Origin: Phaeosaccion multiseriatum
Taxonomy: Eukaryota > Ochrophyta, other classes
Length of the DNA stretch: 64,000 nt
Direction: 5' to 3'
Assembly: GCA_965112735.1 (NCBI GenBank)
Contig: OZ218951.1
Span: 3,844,001-3,908,000 of the forward strand
Shown here piece by piece: positions 21,397-32,282 of the stretch. The position numbers and the translations under genes were made by a program. Numbering within the stretch: position 1 is the first letter of the stretch; each line of letters starts with the position of its first letter. Below the pieces are notes generated by a model. That model searched no databases. It saw nothing but the letters and a program-made list of their open reading frames with translations, and was not told the DNA's origin.

Positions 21397-24148
21397 AGCT
21401 TTCACCTAAGCAGCGTTCGGAGGGTATCCGAGCCCATCGCAGGCAACGGGCGTACTCTCACTGCGGCACTTTTGGAAAAGCCTAGGCCGGCCCTCGAGCA
21501 GGAAGAAGAGCTCCAACCGAAGCCCCAGTCCTGCTGCTGTTGTCACGTTGCACCGAAGATAAGCCGCGAAGGTCTAGGGCGGTGTCAACAGGAGACGGGC
21601 GAGGCATCAAGTGTTGGGCATAATGTAGCAGATGAAAGCCCCCCAAAGGATGTTGTGGGAGAGGGGGAGCAGGGGGAGAGTGAAGCAGATAGGCAAAGGG
21701 CAGCAGCAGCAGCATCAGCAGCAGCAGCAGCAGCGGTGGCGGTGTCGATGAACGAAGGAAGGCGGATGGGGCAGGAGGAGAGGGAGCAACTCTCCCGAGA
21801 GAAGAAGGCCTACCAGGCACAGGTGCAGCTGCTGACGCTGGAACTGGAGAAGGAGCGCACTCGCCTGGAGCGAGAGGCAGCGGAGGAAGCCGAGAGGGAG
21901 GCCGAGAGGATGGGCACGCAGAAGCAGTTGCTGGAGGAGCAGGTGAAGGTGGCCAGCGAGCAGCAGGTCCGCTTGGAAGAGCAGGAGCACAAGCTGAGGC
22001 TCCTGTCGCACGAGGCTGAGGCCGCCCACAGAGCGCTGGTGCTTCTTGCGGCTCGCGGCATGGGAGCAGCGATCCAAGGTTTGTTGAGACGAAGGTGAGT
22101 TCCCACACGATGCTTCTGTATAGTACCACTGCTCGAGGGACTGCATCTCATCCCTCCCCCTTGCTCGTGACCCACAGATGCATGCGTCGCCTCTTCCGGC
22201 AATGGGAGAGACGCACGCTGTCTGAGCGCTTTGAGGAGGCGCTCCAGGCTAAGGATGCAGCCACGCAGCAGGCCCGCCTCTCTGATAGGCAGGAGCTGGC
22301 GGCCTCGCATCTGCTGCAGAGGCATAGCTTGGAGCAGCAGCTGCAAGAGGCACACGCACTGCGCATGGGCATGGAGCAAGAGAAGCTGAAGGAGGAAGCC
22401 AAGCAGAGTGTGGCTATTGCTGCAGCGGCAACGGCGCAGGCTCAGCTCGAGGCCAGCGTGCAGACGTGGACAGCAAAGGCGCACGAGAGCCAAGAGGAGG
22501 CCCGGAGACTGCAAGCTCTGCTGGAAGAGTCTAACAAGAGAGTGGACGAGGTGGGACAGGAGGGCTGGAACAGGGCGAGGAGGTGAGTTTGACGCTGTGC
22601 GAGGGAGGGGCATGGAAGGCTTGCCTTACCTTGTCGCATTCCCACTCCACCCCACCCACACCGCTCTGCGGAACGTTCCTTGCAGCGCCCTGGCGAGCTC
22701 TCGGGCCGAGTGTGTGGGTCTGCGCGAGGCCCTGGAGGAGTCGCTGGCCAAGGCCAACAGCCTGAAGGGCGCCGTGAAGGGGAGGGAGAAGGGGGAGAAG
22801 GCCGCCAAGCACGCCGCGTTGGAGCTATCGGAGGTGGTGCGGCAGCAGAAGACCGCCCTGCACAAGGTAAGGAACAGCACAGGCCGTACAGGGTTCTTTT
22901 TAGATCGATTGTTGACCGATTGTCCAAGCCAAACCAATCCGCCTTCCTTCCTTCAACAGGCGGAACTGGACGCTGAGGCCGGGAGGAGAGAGCGGGAGAT
23001 GTTAGTCCAGCAGGCGACGGCCGCTGACGCCCAGCTGCAGGTAGGTTTGTGCGGCTTCTGCGGCTTCTCTACTCACCATTCCTTCCCTACACACATTGAC
23101 TGTGTTTCGCGCCCTTCTTTCTCTCCGTTTTGCAGAGTGTTCGTGCCCAAGCAGACTTTGTGGAGAAGGCGAGGGAAGCGGAGAGGCAGCGCTACGACAG
23201 CGAAGTTGCAAGCCTTGGCGCCAGACTTGCGGGCATGGAGGAGGAGAGGAGCAGGGCCTGGGAGGAGCAAAAGACACTCAAACACAGCGTCGAACTCGCT
23301 TCCACAGACTCTCAACGCCAGCAAAAGGTGAAGCAGAAAGACCCCCCTCCCCCTCTTCGCTCTATCAGCGTGTTTTCAGAGTGCTCTTGCTCACGGTCGC
23401 GAGTGCCCCCCCCCCCCAGCAGAGAATCGCGGAGCTCGAGGAGGAGGCCGGGAGGGCAAGGAGCAAGTGGGAAGCGGCGCTGGCCAGGGGAGAGCAGGAG
23501 GCAAGGCGCCTCTCCCAGCAGCTTGAGAAGGCCCACGAGGAGAGGGACGAGGCCAGGCAGGAGGCGTTGGACAGCAGTGCCAAGGTGTGTTTGGTTGGGG
23601 GCGTGTGCTCGGGTGGTGGTACAAGTAGAAAACTGTCCCGCAGAAGGAACATGTATGACTGCGACGCTGCTGACTAACTACCCTTGAACCTGTCTGTGTA
23701 GGTGAAAGCCTTGTCTTGCATCGACACGCAGCTCCGGGACGTGTTTTGCGAGGTGCAGGAGCTGAGAGGGATGAGCGAGAAGGCGAGCACCTTGGACAGC
23801 AGCAGCAGAGAGAGCGAGAGGTACCGCAGGAGCCGAGACCTCGCTCGGAAGGACTTCTCCGACGAGCTACAGAAGAAAGACGACGCGCTCAGGTCATGAG
23901 TCGACGGGGAGGTCCTTGCTTTCAAGCATAGCAATAACGCCCCTCCCCTCCCCCCTCGTCGCTGTCTGCTGCCTTCTTCAGATACGTCGAGGCCGAGCTG
24001 CTTTCCCTGAGGGAGATGCGCGAGGAGAGGGAGACTGCTCTGGCTGCGCAGGTGGACGAGGAGAGGAGCAAGAGGGAGGCCATGGAGCAGGAAGCCAAAA
24101 GCGCGGCTGCTCTCTCTCAGCAGGCCCTCAAGGCGCGGGACGAGGCGC

Positions 24149-24185
<37 letters not shown>

Positions 24186-24497
24186 TCCGCCCTGCCCCGC
24201 CCCAGCCCCCCCACCCCACACAGGAGGAGGTGCCCCTCTCTCAGCGCCAGCCAACCATCCCCATCCATGCCTCTCCGCCCCCCAAAACATTGCCAGGCTC
24301 AGGCGCGAGAGCTGAGCAGCTCCGTGGGCGTGGTGCAGGGGCTCCTGACGACGTCCGAGGAGAAGGTGAGGCTGCTGGAGGCCGACTCGAGGCAGTTGGC
24401 GGCGAGGATGGAGCAGGACCGGCGCCACACAGCCCAGCAAGTCCAGGCCCTCTCCACCATGTGCCAGAAGCTGCAACAGTCAAGCGCTCTTTTTTAA
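20050..24497 (+). CDS. Leucine-rich repeat and coiled-coil protein, LRRCC1-like
   Basis: Exons 20050-22094, 22178-22582, 22686-22866, 22960-23040, 23136-23327, 23420-23584, 23702-23892, 23982-24150 and 24297-24497 join in phase to give 1209 aa. Residues about 60-240 hold five or so SDS22-type leucine-rich repeats (LLHLNLHSNRI, LLSLNLSSNEL, LTHLDLSSNHI, LTSLDVRCNKL). A low-complexity middle with a poly-Gln run (about 438-448) follows, then about 600 residues of nearly continuous coiled coil rich in Glu, Arg, Ala and Gln; an IQ-like RCMRRLFRQWERR segment lies at the first splice junction. This architecture resembles centrosomal/basal-body proteins such as LRRCC1/CLERC, so a centriole or cytoskeletal scaffold role is inferred, not shown. 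Exon 6 could start 3 nt later (tandem CAGCAG acceptor). Confidence 0.8.
24151..24182. repeat. (GT)n microsatellite starting at a splice donor
   Basis: Sixteen GT units begin with the donor GT after exon 8 of the LRR/coiled-coil gene; the first GT gives the correct reading phase. Confidence 0.9.
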
Positions 24498-24541
24498 AAT
24501 TACTAAATTACAAACGGAGGGAGGTACCGTGACAGGTCTTG

Positions 24542-25499
24542 CTATGACACTCTTGGTCGTTCAGCATCCTTGCCCATGAATTTCCTCTTGCTGAAGGACT
24601 GCCACCACTTGCTCTTGACGCCATCTCCATCAAACACCCGTACCAACAGTCGCCCCCCCAGCTCCTCCCGACACTGACGGAAGTAGGCTCTGAAGCTGTC
24701 TGTTGAACGAGGTGGTAGGTAGCAAGACGGGTTTGATATTCAGTTTGAAGCACCGTAGGCGGGGCCTCTATCCACTTCGAGCTCTCACCTTCCTCCTCTC
24801 GGCTTTGGGCCTTTGGAAACAGTGTTCCCAGCAGCCAACCACTCTCGCCTGAGCAAAGGAGGGTGGAAGAGGGACACGAGTGGGGCGAGGTCAGTGGAGT
24901 TTACCCAACTACCTTGTGGCGTGGTCTGCGTGGTCTACACCACTTGCCTGGGATTGGGAAAGCTTCCACGGCCAGGTTCGACAAGAGGCGGGTGGCCGTA
25001 GACTTGTCCTCTGTCTTCTCGAGCACCTGCACCGGTTGTGGTCGGGGGAAGTTACACTTAGACATACAGGTCATGCGGGTTGCGTTATCCCCGAGAGAAG
25101 TACCTTGAGGCAAGTCTGAATGTAGAAAGTGAGGTATATCAGAGTGCGGTCCTCGTTCCCATTCACGTCGAAGTTCCTAAAGAGCACGTTGGCTCGGAAG
25201 AAGAACAAAGCTTCCTCCACGATGTCGGTCGTCCCTGAGAGACACGACAGAGCGCCGGGAAGGTAAGACTACACGCTGCTCCTCACCCCCCTCCTCTTTC
25301 TCTCTCCTCACCCTCTGCAGCCAAGGGCGCTGGCCCACGGATCTTGGTGTTCAAAGGAAGTACAGAGCACCCGCACACAGAGTCGAAGGCGGCCCCGTCT
25401 GCCTTACTGTGGTAGGCAGGCTGAGCAGTAGGGCGCGGGCACAGGCAGCGTTACGAGAGGGCACATACTCCGGAGCATCCACTTCCCCTCACTCACCAT
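24542..25499 (-). CDS. ARPC3: Arp2/3 complex subunit 3 (p21-ARC)
   Basis: Minus-strand exons 25499-25497, 25420-25312, 25234-25104, 25026-24948, 24848-24789 and 24699-24542 join in phase to give 179 aa, about the usual ARPC3 length. Recognisable stretches are PAYHS at the start, LPLNTKIRGPAP, DIVEEALFFFRANVLFRNF, DRTLIYLTFYIQTCLK, AVEAFPIPGESGWLLGTLFPK, YFRQCREELGGRLLVRVFD and SKWWQSFSKRKFMGK at the end. ARPC3 is a core subunit of the Arp2/3 complex, which nucleates branched actin filaments. The gene is split into pieces too short to stand out as open frames. Two oddities: the first coding exon is only the ATG, and the intron after FPIPG uses a GC donor (GCAAGT), required to keep the conserved GESGWLLG reading frame. 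Confidence 0.95.
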
Positions 25500-25640
25500 T
25501 CTGAGCTGTGAGAGCGAGATGGGTTTAGAGTCTAGAGGGGAAAAGAGGGAGGGAAAGATGAAGTTATGTCAACGATTGGATTGGGAGCCCTCTCTAGAAG
25601 AGAGGACTTTAAGACTTCCACGCCCCGGATAAGCTGCAGC
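25500..25640. promoter_or_regulatory. Bidirectional promoter region, ARPC3 / rhodanese
   Basis: 141 bp separate the divergent start codons of ARPC3 and the rhodanese gene. No obvious TATA box. Confidence 0.5.
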
Positions 25641-26773
25641 ATGGCACTGAGAGGGCTGGTAGCGGTCTGTGGGCTTCTTCCTCACGCAGTCTGGGGTTTC
25701 CACTTCCCCGTCAACAGATTTGAGGCGGCAGCTGCGGTGCAGAGCAGCAGGAGGGTGGGGGGGGAGGGACGGAGTGGCAGCACGCCCTGTGGCTGTGGCA
25801 GTCCAGCTTCTGTGCTCTCGCGGGATGCTCCAGGCCACGGAAGGAGGGTCAGGCTACGGAGCACCTATGAGGACTTTCTGCGATCCGAGGGGATAGAAGA
25901 GGCCTTCAACATCAATCCGCCTGGCATTGAAAAAAAGGTGCGCACAATACCCGTGTCAAAATGATCGTATCTCATTGCCTCGGGCCTCGGACCGATCAAG
26001 GTGCTTGTATCACACTGCCTCGGGCCTCTGACCAGTGGCTTCTCGTCCTTGTGGTGTTGCTGGCAGATGTATCGAGATGTCGATGTCAAGGTGGTGTGCG
26101 AGTTGACCATGGGCGGCAATCAAGACTATCTGTACCTCGACGTCAGATCTGGAGAGGAACTGGAGGAGCTTGTCAAGCCAAGAAAGGCCGTCCATGTTCC
26201 AGGCTTCTACACAGAGGTAAGTTCGAGACCGGTACCATCCCGCGTTTCCCCGTTGGCGAGGGGCGTCTGTGTATGCGTGAGGGGTGCCACGTAAAGCCCT
26301 TTCCGGTTCATTGGATTTAAAGCTCCCCTCTTTCTCATCCAACCGGAACACCAAACCAATAAACGTGCGAGCAGGACGAGGAGAGCCCCTTCGAGGACTG
26401 CGAGTGGCTTGAAATGAGGACTGAATTTTTGGAAAAGGTGAGAGGCTTTATATATGCTGTGGGGTTGTCCGCTTTGCTCCAGAGCCTCCTGAAATGGATG
26501 GAGAGAGAAGTCCCCCCTGTGTGAAGCAAAGGATTGTTGACCCTCTTTGACCGTCCGTCCCTCGCCGGCCCATGCCCACATCCCTGCCAGGTGGAAGAAA
26601 TGCGCTTGAGCAAGAGCTTGGGCAAGGACGTACCCGTGTTAGTGGGGTGCAAGGCGGGGCTGAGGAGTTGCTACGCAGCGCAGTGGCTCGGGGAGGCAGG
26701 CTATACAGATGTGATGAATGTTGAGAGCAATAACTGGCTCGAAGTCGCGGACGGCAATAAAAAGGAAATGTGA
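25641..26773 (+). CDS. Rhodanese-domain protein, probably plastid-targeted
   Basis: Exons 25641-25937, 26067-26216, 26375-26437 and 26591-26773 join in phase to give 230 aa. A single rhodanese domain (about 105-225) ends with VLVGCKAGLRS, giving Cys190 in a six-residue CKAGLR active-site loop, and an upstream YLDVRSGEEL (the conserved D-V-R that packs the site). Rhodaneses move sulfane sulfur through a Cys persulfide; single-domain plastid forms are common in algae and plants. The N-terminus has a hydrophobic signal-like stretch followed by VWGFHFP, close to the heterokont ASAFAP plastid motif. The substrate is unknown. It diverges from ARPC3 and converges with the RPAP3-like gene, 44 bp between stop codons. 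Confidence 0.88.
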
Positions 26774-26817
26774 GGGGCGGGTGGTTTGATATCAACAACG
26801 TGGGGCCACCCATCAGA

Positions 26818-28728
26818 TCATATTGGAGTTAGGCCATATGCCGAACAGAGTTTAGCCAGCCTCGCTGCAGCAGCCTCGTCTCCTCCGCTGGCCTGTGCCG
26901 CCCTCTCCAGCACCTGCTGCGCAGCGTCTTTGACCTCTCTGCTCAGCAGCGCCGCCGACAAGTCGAATCGCTTTGCCTTGGCCAGCCCCTTGAGCCACGC
27001 CACCGCCGTCTTGACTAAGCCCCCCTCGTCTCCCTCGCCCCCTCTTGGCAGTAGTGTATCGCGCAGGGCGAGCAGCACGCTTTCCAGAAAGTCTGTCTCC
27101 AGCACCGACTTCTTGAACACTTTGGCCAGCGTCGCGGGCGTAACGGCGCGGAGCAGGGCCTCCTCGGCGGCGGGCTTGCCTCGCACTGTCCTCCACATCG
27201 CCTCCACCTCGTAGGCAGACGCCGGCTGGTGCTTGCAAAATGGCGGAGGGTTGAGGCCTGACTTGTCAGACTTGGGGGGTGGGGGGGGCAGAGCCTGTTT
27301 GCTGGTGCTACTGCTGCTACTGCTGCTACTGCTGCTGCTGCTGCTCCTCTCCTGCCGCTGCGGTTGCTTTGGTTGGACATCCTCTCCCCGAAAGGGCGCA
27401 CATCCAAGCCCTGCCTCCGTCCCTGCGGCTCCCAGCCCACCCCCACTAGACACGGCAGATTCTTTCTCAGACGCGCTTTTTCGAAGGACGCCCTCCTCCA
27501 CCCCCTCTTCGGGCAGAGGGACTTGGCCTTCGCCCTCGCTTCCCTCCTGCTGCAGCGCTTCTATCTTTGCGGGAGGGCCATCTGTCGCTGACGTTTCGCG
27601 CTCTTTTGTCTGTGTGGGATGTTCATCTGTCACAGGCGCTTGGCACTCTTGTGTCTTCGCGCACTGAACATCCTCCGCTGCTGCTTCTACCGCTACTGTC
27701 GCTTCGGGGGGCGAGTTTGCTCGGCTTTCAAAGGCCCTTTGGGAGGGCAGTTGGCTGAGCTGCACGGGTATCTTGCGGAGCGGGGCTCGATGCATGGCAG
27801 CTTTGAGCATCTCCCTTGTCCTCCTCTCGTCCGCCACGAGGTTGCTCTGGCCCGGGCTGAGCTTCAGCGCTGCGAGTAAGTCCACGAGCGCTGCCCGGTG
27901 CTTGCCCAGCGCATTTCGGGCGGTGGCCCTCCTGTGCAGCGACTTTACGTGCGCAGGGTCAATGCGCAAGGCCATGCTGCAATCGCCGTCTGCCTTGTCA
28001 AACAGCTTTAGCTTAATGTGGGCCATTGCTCTGTTGGAAAAGGCCAGTGCGTTGTCACTCTTCATGCCCAAGCACCTGGTGTAGCACGAAATGGCTCTGG
28101 CAAAATCCCCACTAGCAAAGAACTTGTTTCCCCTGTCTCTCTCTGCGGCCTCCTGGTCCACAGTACTGACTGTACCAAGCGGGATGGGTACAGGCGCCCT
28201 GGCGTTCCTAGGCGCATTGGCAGTAATCGTAGCTGGAGTCCTAACAGCTGCTCGCCGCCTCCTCGCGGCCCTCACAGGAGCCTTCTTCCCCAATTCCTGC
28301 GCCTCCCCACCAACCTTCTCCACGCCATTAGCCTTCCCTTGGTCGTCGACTTGGTCCTCCTCATCCGCCGAAAGCAGCGCCGCGTCTACGTCAAAGTTCT
28401 CCCACTTCTTGTAGCCAACGTCGTATGTGTGTTGGGCCGCCGAGCCACCACCAGTGGCAGCCCCACTGCCGCCGTCGCCTTTACTCCCTGTCTCTGCTGC
28501 CTCCTGAGCCCCACTCGCAGCAGCGCTCTTTTTGCTCCTCATTGGCACCGCCCCCCCGCCTGACCTCACAGGAAGCGGGGCTGCCGCCCTTCCTCGCTTT
28601 CGATTGAGTCCATAGTCCTTCCGCTCGATCTCCCCCTCCCACTTGCCGAGATCGGCCAAGTACTCCTGCATCTCCTGCGCATTCTGGCGAATCTGGCTCT
28701 GGACCTTGAGCGCGTCGGGCTTCGTCAT
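26818..28728 (-). CDS. TPR protein, RPAP3/SPAG1-like HSP90 co-chaperone
   Basis: A single uninterrupted frame of 636 aa from ATG 28728. A short conserved N-terminus (about 1-50) precedes a low-complexity linker; residues about 193-295 form three tetratricopeptide repeats (RDRGNKFFASGDFARAISCY, ALAFSNRAMAHIKLKLFDKA, VKSLHRRATARNALGKHRAA), with the basic residues of an HSP90/HSP70-tail carboxylate clamp. Another disordered Ser/Glu-rich linker leads to a C-terminal domain (about 515-625; FLESVLLALRD, WLKGLAKAKRFDLSAALLS) that resembles the RPAP3 C-terminal (Monad-binding) domain. This fits the R2TP complex, which with HSP90 assembles RNA polymerase II, snoRNPs and PIKKs. A longer SPAG1-type relative is the main alternative. 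Confidence 0.85.
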   Translation of the reverse strand: MTKPDALKVQSQIRQNAQEMQEYLADLGKWEGEIERKDYGLNRKRGRAAAPLPVRSGGGAVPMRSKKSAAASGAQEAAETGSKGDGGSGAATGGGSAAQHTYDVGYKKWENFDVDAALLSADEEDQVDDQGKANGVEKVGGEAQELGKKAPVRAARRRRAAVRTPATITANAPRNARAPVPIPLGTVSTVDQEAAERDRGNKFFASGDFARAISCYTRCLGMKSDNALAFSNRAMAHIKLKLFDKADGDCSMALRIDPAHVKSLHRRATARNALGKHRAALVDLLAALKLSPGQSNLVADERRTREMLKAAMHRAPLRKIPVQLSQLPSQRAFESRANSPPEATVAVEAAAEDVQCAKTQECQAPVTDEHPTQTKERETSATDGPPAKIEALQQEGSEGEGQVPLPEEGVEEGVLRKSASEKESAVSSGGGLGAAGTEAGLGCAPFRGEDVQPKQPQRQERSSSSSSSSSSSSSTSKQALPPPPPKSDKSGLNPPPFCKHQPASAYEVEAMWRTVRGKPAAEEALLRAVTPATLAKVFKKSVLETDFLESVLLALRDTLLPRGGEGDEGGLVKTAVAWLKGLAKAKRFDLSAALLSREVKDAAQQVLERAAQASGGDEAAAARLAKLCSAYGLTPI

Positions 28729-29072
28729 GGTGCAGCCAGAGCAGCCAGCAAATGACTTTGGCAGGGCGAACGGTTGTGGACAATTTCAATTGTGTGGCCC
28801 TGCTTCACAGATGGCGAGGAGGAGGAGCACGGGGACCTCACCCCGAACCTTCGTCGTTTTGTTCCCCCGACCGCGCCCCCGCGCACACTAGAGGCGCTGG
28901 ACTATTATCTTTTCCTTCCCTTGTTGCCTGAATAAAAAAAGCCTCTATTAAAAATCTACGCAAATAAATAAATGGCTGTGCTCGTGTGTACCGGTGAAGT
29001 AAATCAAAACCGTATGTATATGAGCCCTCTGCTGCGCTGTGTCTATGTGCGCCCCCCCGGCTGTTGGCAACT
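28729..29072. other. Intergenic: RPAP3-like promoter and CYP38 3' flank
   Basis: 344 bp on the minus strand between CYP38 stop and the next start. It is A/T-rich around 28930-28975, with AATAAA-like words on the plus strand; no gene is seen. Confidence 0.45.
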
Positions 29073-31138
29073 CTATTTCTTGGCCTTGAAGAACTCCTTG
29101 CCGGAGAGCACCTTTGCGCTCTTAATAATATCTCCCTCCTTGACATCCTTGAGGAGGTCTTCCCCGTCCACTGTGTACCCAAACTCGGTGTACCTCCCAT
29201 CCAGCAGGTTCTTGCCCGCAGGCGTGAGATCACTCTCGAACAGCAGCCAGAAGAACTGCGAAGAGGCGCTGTCGGTCTCGAACTCCGTCCTGGCCATACC
29301 CAGCGCCCCGTAGGCCTGGAAGGGGAGCTTGGCCGCGGCGCCGCCCCTGCCCACGTCCTCCGAGGTGGCGCTGTAGATGGGCGCGTCGTCTCCTTCAAAG
29401 AAGACCTCGAGGGGGATGATCCTTGGGCTGGAGCTGCCCGAGGGGATGTAGCCTGTGTTCGGATCGGGTGGGGATTGGGTTGGTAAATGGCTTGGACGGA
29501 AATCCTTCCTCCAGCAACAACAAGAGACTCACCATCAACAGCGCCTTCTGGCTCCGGATCACCCGTTTGGACCACAAAGCCATCAGATCGGACGACGGGC
29601 CTGGAGAAAATTTCCCGACAAGCAGGAAGGAGTTCGTTTAGGAGAGAGGATGGGAGTGACGAGACATCGCCCAGGAAGCATTGCAAGCGAGCAATGGACC
29701 AATGGACCAAACACTTACAGCTTGTTGTAGAAGCCCTTCTCGATGAGGTCGAAGATGTTGCCGCACGTGATGGGAGCCGTGTACCCGTCGAGCACCATGG
29801 TGAGCTTCGCTTCGTCATAGAGCTTACCCTCAATGTCGAACTTCTCCCCCTTTCCGGGCTTGACGAGCACGAACTCGACAGTGGCCCTCCCTAGCAAGCG
29901 TGGAAGGTCATCATACTCATCCGGGATGGCCTTCTCCAGCTTTTCCGCGTACCCCGCGGGGACTGCGAGTTCCAACAGCTCGCCAATCTTGGCGGAGAGA
30001 GCTGTTTGCTTATCGTAGGCACTGTTGACGTTTGAAGCGGAAGGGGAAGGGGAAGGGGAAGGTAAGTGTGCGTGTATGCTTCATCCCTCTGCCCAGCGTG
30101 ATGGGTACGACAAGTCCCTCCCTCCCACCAGCCGCACTCAGCCCCCCCCCCCAAAACAACCTCCTTCTCTCTCTTGTCACCTGTCCAGCTTGGCGCGCTC
30201 TGCCACGGTGCCCGTTCCCTCCTTGGACGCGAGGATGCTCTCGAGCAGGTCGATTTGGGGGCCCACCTCCTCAATGATCTTCTGTGCCTGAGCCTTGGAG
30301 TCCTCCCGTACAGCCGCCAAAATGTCCGTCTTCTTGCTCTTTAGGATGGAGCGCGCCTTTTGGCACCCACTGATGCCCCTGCTCCACGTCTTGAGCAGGA
30401 TGTCGGACTTGACTCCCTCTGTCGCCTCCTGCAAAGCTCGCAGCGGCTTGGACTTGATGGGTAGGCCAAGACGGAGGAGAGAAATGGGGTCCTTGTTCAC
30501 TCGGCTTCCCTGCACAGTCGAGAGCGCAGTGGGACAAGGGTGAGGGGGACGACACGAGAGGAGAAGCAGCATGAGGGTGGAATGAGCTCCCTGTACTTAC
30601 CGACCCCGAAGAGAGTCCAGCTGCAGCCGCTGGAGACGTCTTCGCCACGCTACCCAAGGCCACAGCCGCCGTCGACGCGATCATAGTCTTGCCAAACTGG
30701 CCTAAGGTGGTGTGGGGCAAGGAGGGAGAGGGAGTGAGTCCCAGGGAGGCCAGGGTGAGATGTGCGAGTCCTGCTTCCCAAAGCTGTTGGCCACCACCAC
30801 TACCACCAAGAGCAGCAGCAGCGCCAGCAGCAGGAGCATTACAACAGTAGTAACCGTAGCGACCAACATAAGCAGCAGAGGAGTTTGTTCGGCCAACGCG
30901 CCGCGTTGTCCTTCCCGGACGCGCGGTTCCCTCTCGCCCTTTCCGAAATCGTCCGCTCACCTCGGTTAAGGCCTTCGCCACCCTCGGTCGCCGACATGGA
31001 GAGTGCCCTCCTCGAGCTTCTCCTCGCCTCGGTGCCACAAGAGAGAGCCCTCGTTTTGGGCGCAAACGCAAAGGCATCCACACGGCTCGACTGCTCCAAG
31101 CAAGTCGCCGCTGCCAGGCAAGCCACGAACGCCTTCAT
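29073..31138 (-). CDS. CYP38: Thylakoid-lumen cyclophilin-type protein CYP38/TLP40
   Basis: Minus-strand exons 31138-30961, 30701-30601, 30509-30181, 30021-29719, 29600-29533 and 29452-29073 join in phase to give 452 aa (plant CYP38 is about 440). The start has a signal peptide and VDAFAFAP, a near-perfect heterokont plastid-import motif; exon 2 adds a second hydrophobic stretch with an Ala-rich end (SPAAAAGLS), a thylakoid transfer signal. A helical N-terminal domain (about 95-240) is followed by the cyclophilin domain with VLDGYTAPITCGNIFDLIEKGFY, SDGFVVQTGDP, SSQFFWLLFESDLTPAGKNLLDGRY and FGYTVDGEDLLKDVK. In plants this lumenal protein assists photosystem II assembly and repair and lacks normal prolyl-isomerase activity. 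It sits head-to-head with the SREK1IP1-like gene. Confidence 0.95.
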
Positions 31139-31350
31139 CGCGCCTTCCTGCTTCCTCCGCTCAGCCTAGTGCTGCGCTGTCGAGGTTGTTCACAATCCTC
31201 CCTTCGGTGCGAATGGTTGTTTGTCATGTGTCATGCCGACTCAGTCTTGGGGTGATGTGAGAGGTATATGGGCAGAGCCGATGGGGCCTTACTGTACTTG
31301 ACACACAAACCCTTTCCCCGCTTTAAAGAGGATAAAAACAGCTTATAACC
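31139..31350. promoter_or_regulatory. Bidirectional promoter region, CYP38 / SREK1IP1-like
   Basis: 212 bp between divergent start codons. A TTATAA-like word lies at 31343-31348 immediately before the plus-strand ATG, too close to be a normal TATA box. Confidence 0.5.
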
Positions 31351-32149
31351 ATGCCGGCCACAGCAGGTACGCCACTCCGGCAACTCAATGTTTGCCCTCC
31401 GCTCCCCGCTGCCCCTCCGCCCCCTGACCCAACCCAACCTGCTCTCATCTCTCCTCAACTGATTGCTCCCTCTTCCCCGCTCCGTCTCTGTCTCTGTCAC
31501 CTCAGGTCGTGTCCGCATGCCGGCTAACAACCGTATGTCCAGCAGTGCTGCGCTGCGAATGACCAGCATCTGGACAAATACCATCGGCCATGACCCTTAC
31601 GCAGCGGAGGCGAGTGCGGAGACAGAGGCGGAGAAGGAGGCCTCAATCAACGCCTACGAGCAGAGCAAAGGGCTGATGGAGCTTGCCAAGCTCTCCAACC
31701 AAGGCATGACTGAGTCTAGGGGAGCTTGTAAGAAGTGTGGTATGGTGGGCCACCTGACGTTCCAGTGCAGAAATCACTTGCAGCCTACTTCCAAGCCAAA
31801 GGCAGGGGCCGGGGGGGGGGGCGGGCTGCGCCATGGCGGCGACGAGGACAGTGACGCCAGCTTGGACGATGTCAGCGATGTCTCGTCCGTCTCGTCCGTC
31901 TCTGATAGCGAGGATGACTCCGCGGAGGACAAGAAGGGAAGCAGAAGAGGCGCGGAGAAGAGCAGCGGCAGCAGCAGCAAGAAGAGGAAGAGGGTCGAGA
32001 GTGGGTCTCCAGGGAGGGAGCACAAGAGGGAGGAGAGGCGGGAGAAGAAGAGCAAGAAGGAGAAGAAGAGCAAGAAGGAGAAGAAGAGCAAGAAGGAGAG
32101 GAAGAGGAAGCACAAGGACTCCAAGAGATCAAGAAAGGAGGCAAGATAG
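31351..32149 (+). CDS. Zinc-knuckle RS-like protein, SREK1IP1-like
   Basis: A 16-nt first coding exon (31351-31366) joins exon 31506-32149 in phase to give 219 aa. A single CCHC zinc knuckle (Cys80, Cys83, His88, Cys93; CKKCGMVGHLTFQC) is followed by an acidic Ser/Asp region and a Lys-rich tail with tandem KKSKKE units, the layout of SREK1-interacting protein 1 (p18SRP), a nuclear factor linked to splicing regulation. The GHLTF(E/Q)CRN motif is typical of that family. If the short exon is wrong, ATG 31517 in the same frame would start a protein 10 residues shorter. The lysine-rich tail is probably a nuclear-localisation signal. Confidence 0.85.
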
Positions 32150-32282
32150 CGTGAGGCCGAGTCAAGGGGCTCTATGGTATGGCATTACTCGTACATAGAA
32201 TGGATGTGTATATATACATAATCATAATATATATAAATGCATATTGAAAACATTGTTGCCGCTCTTCTCTCGGCAAAATGGT

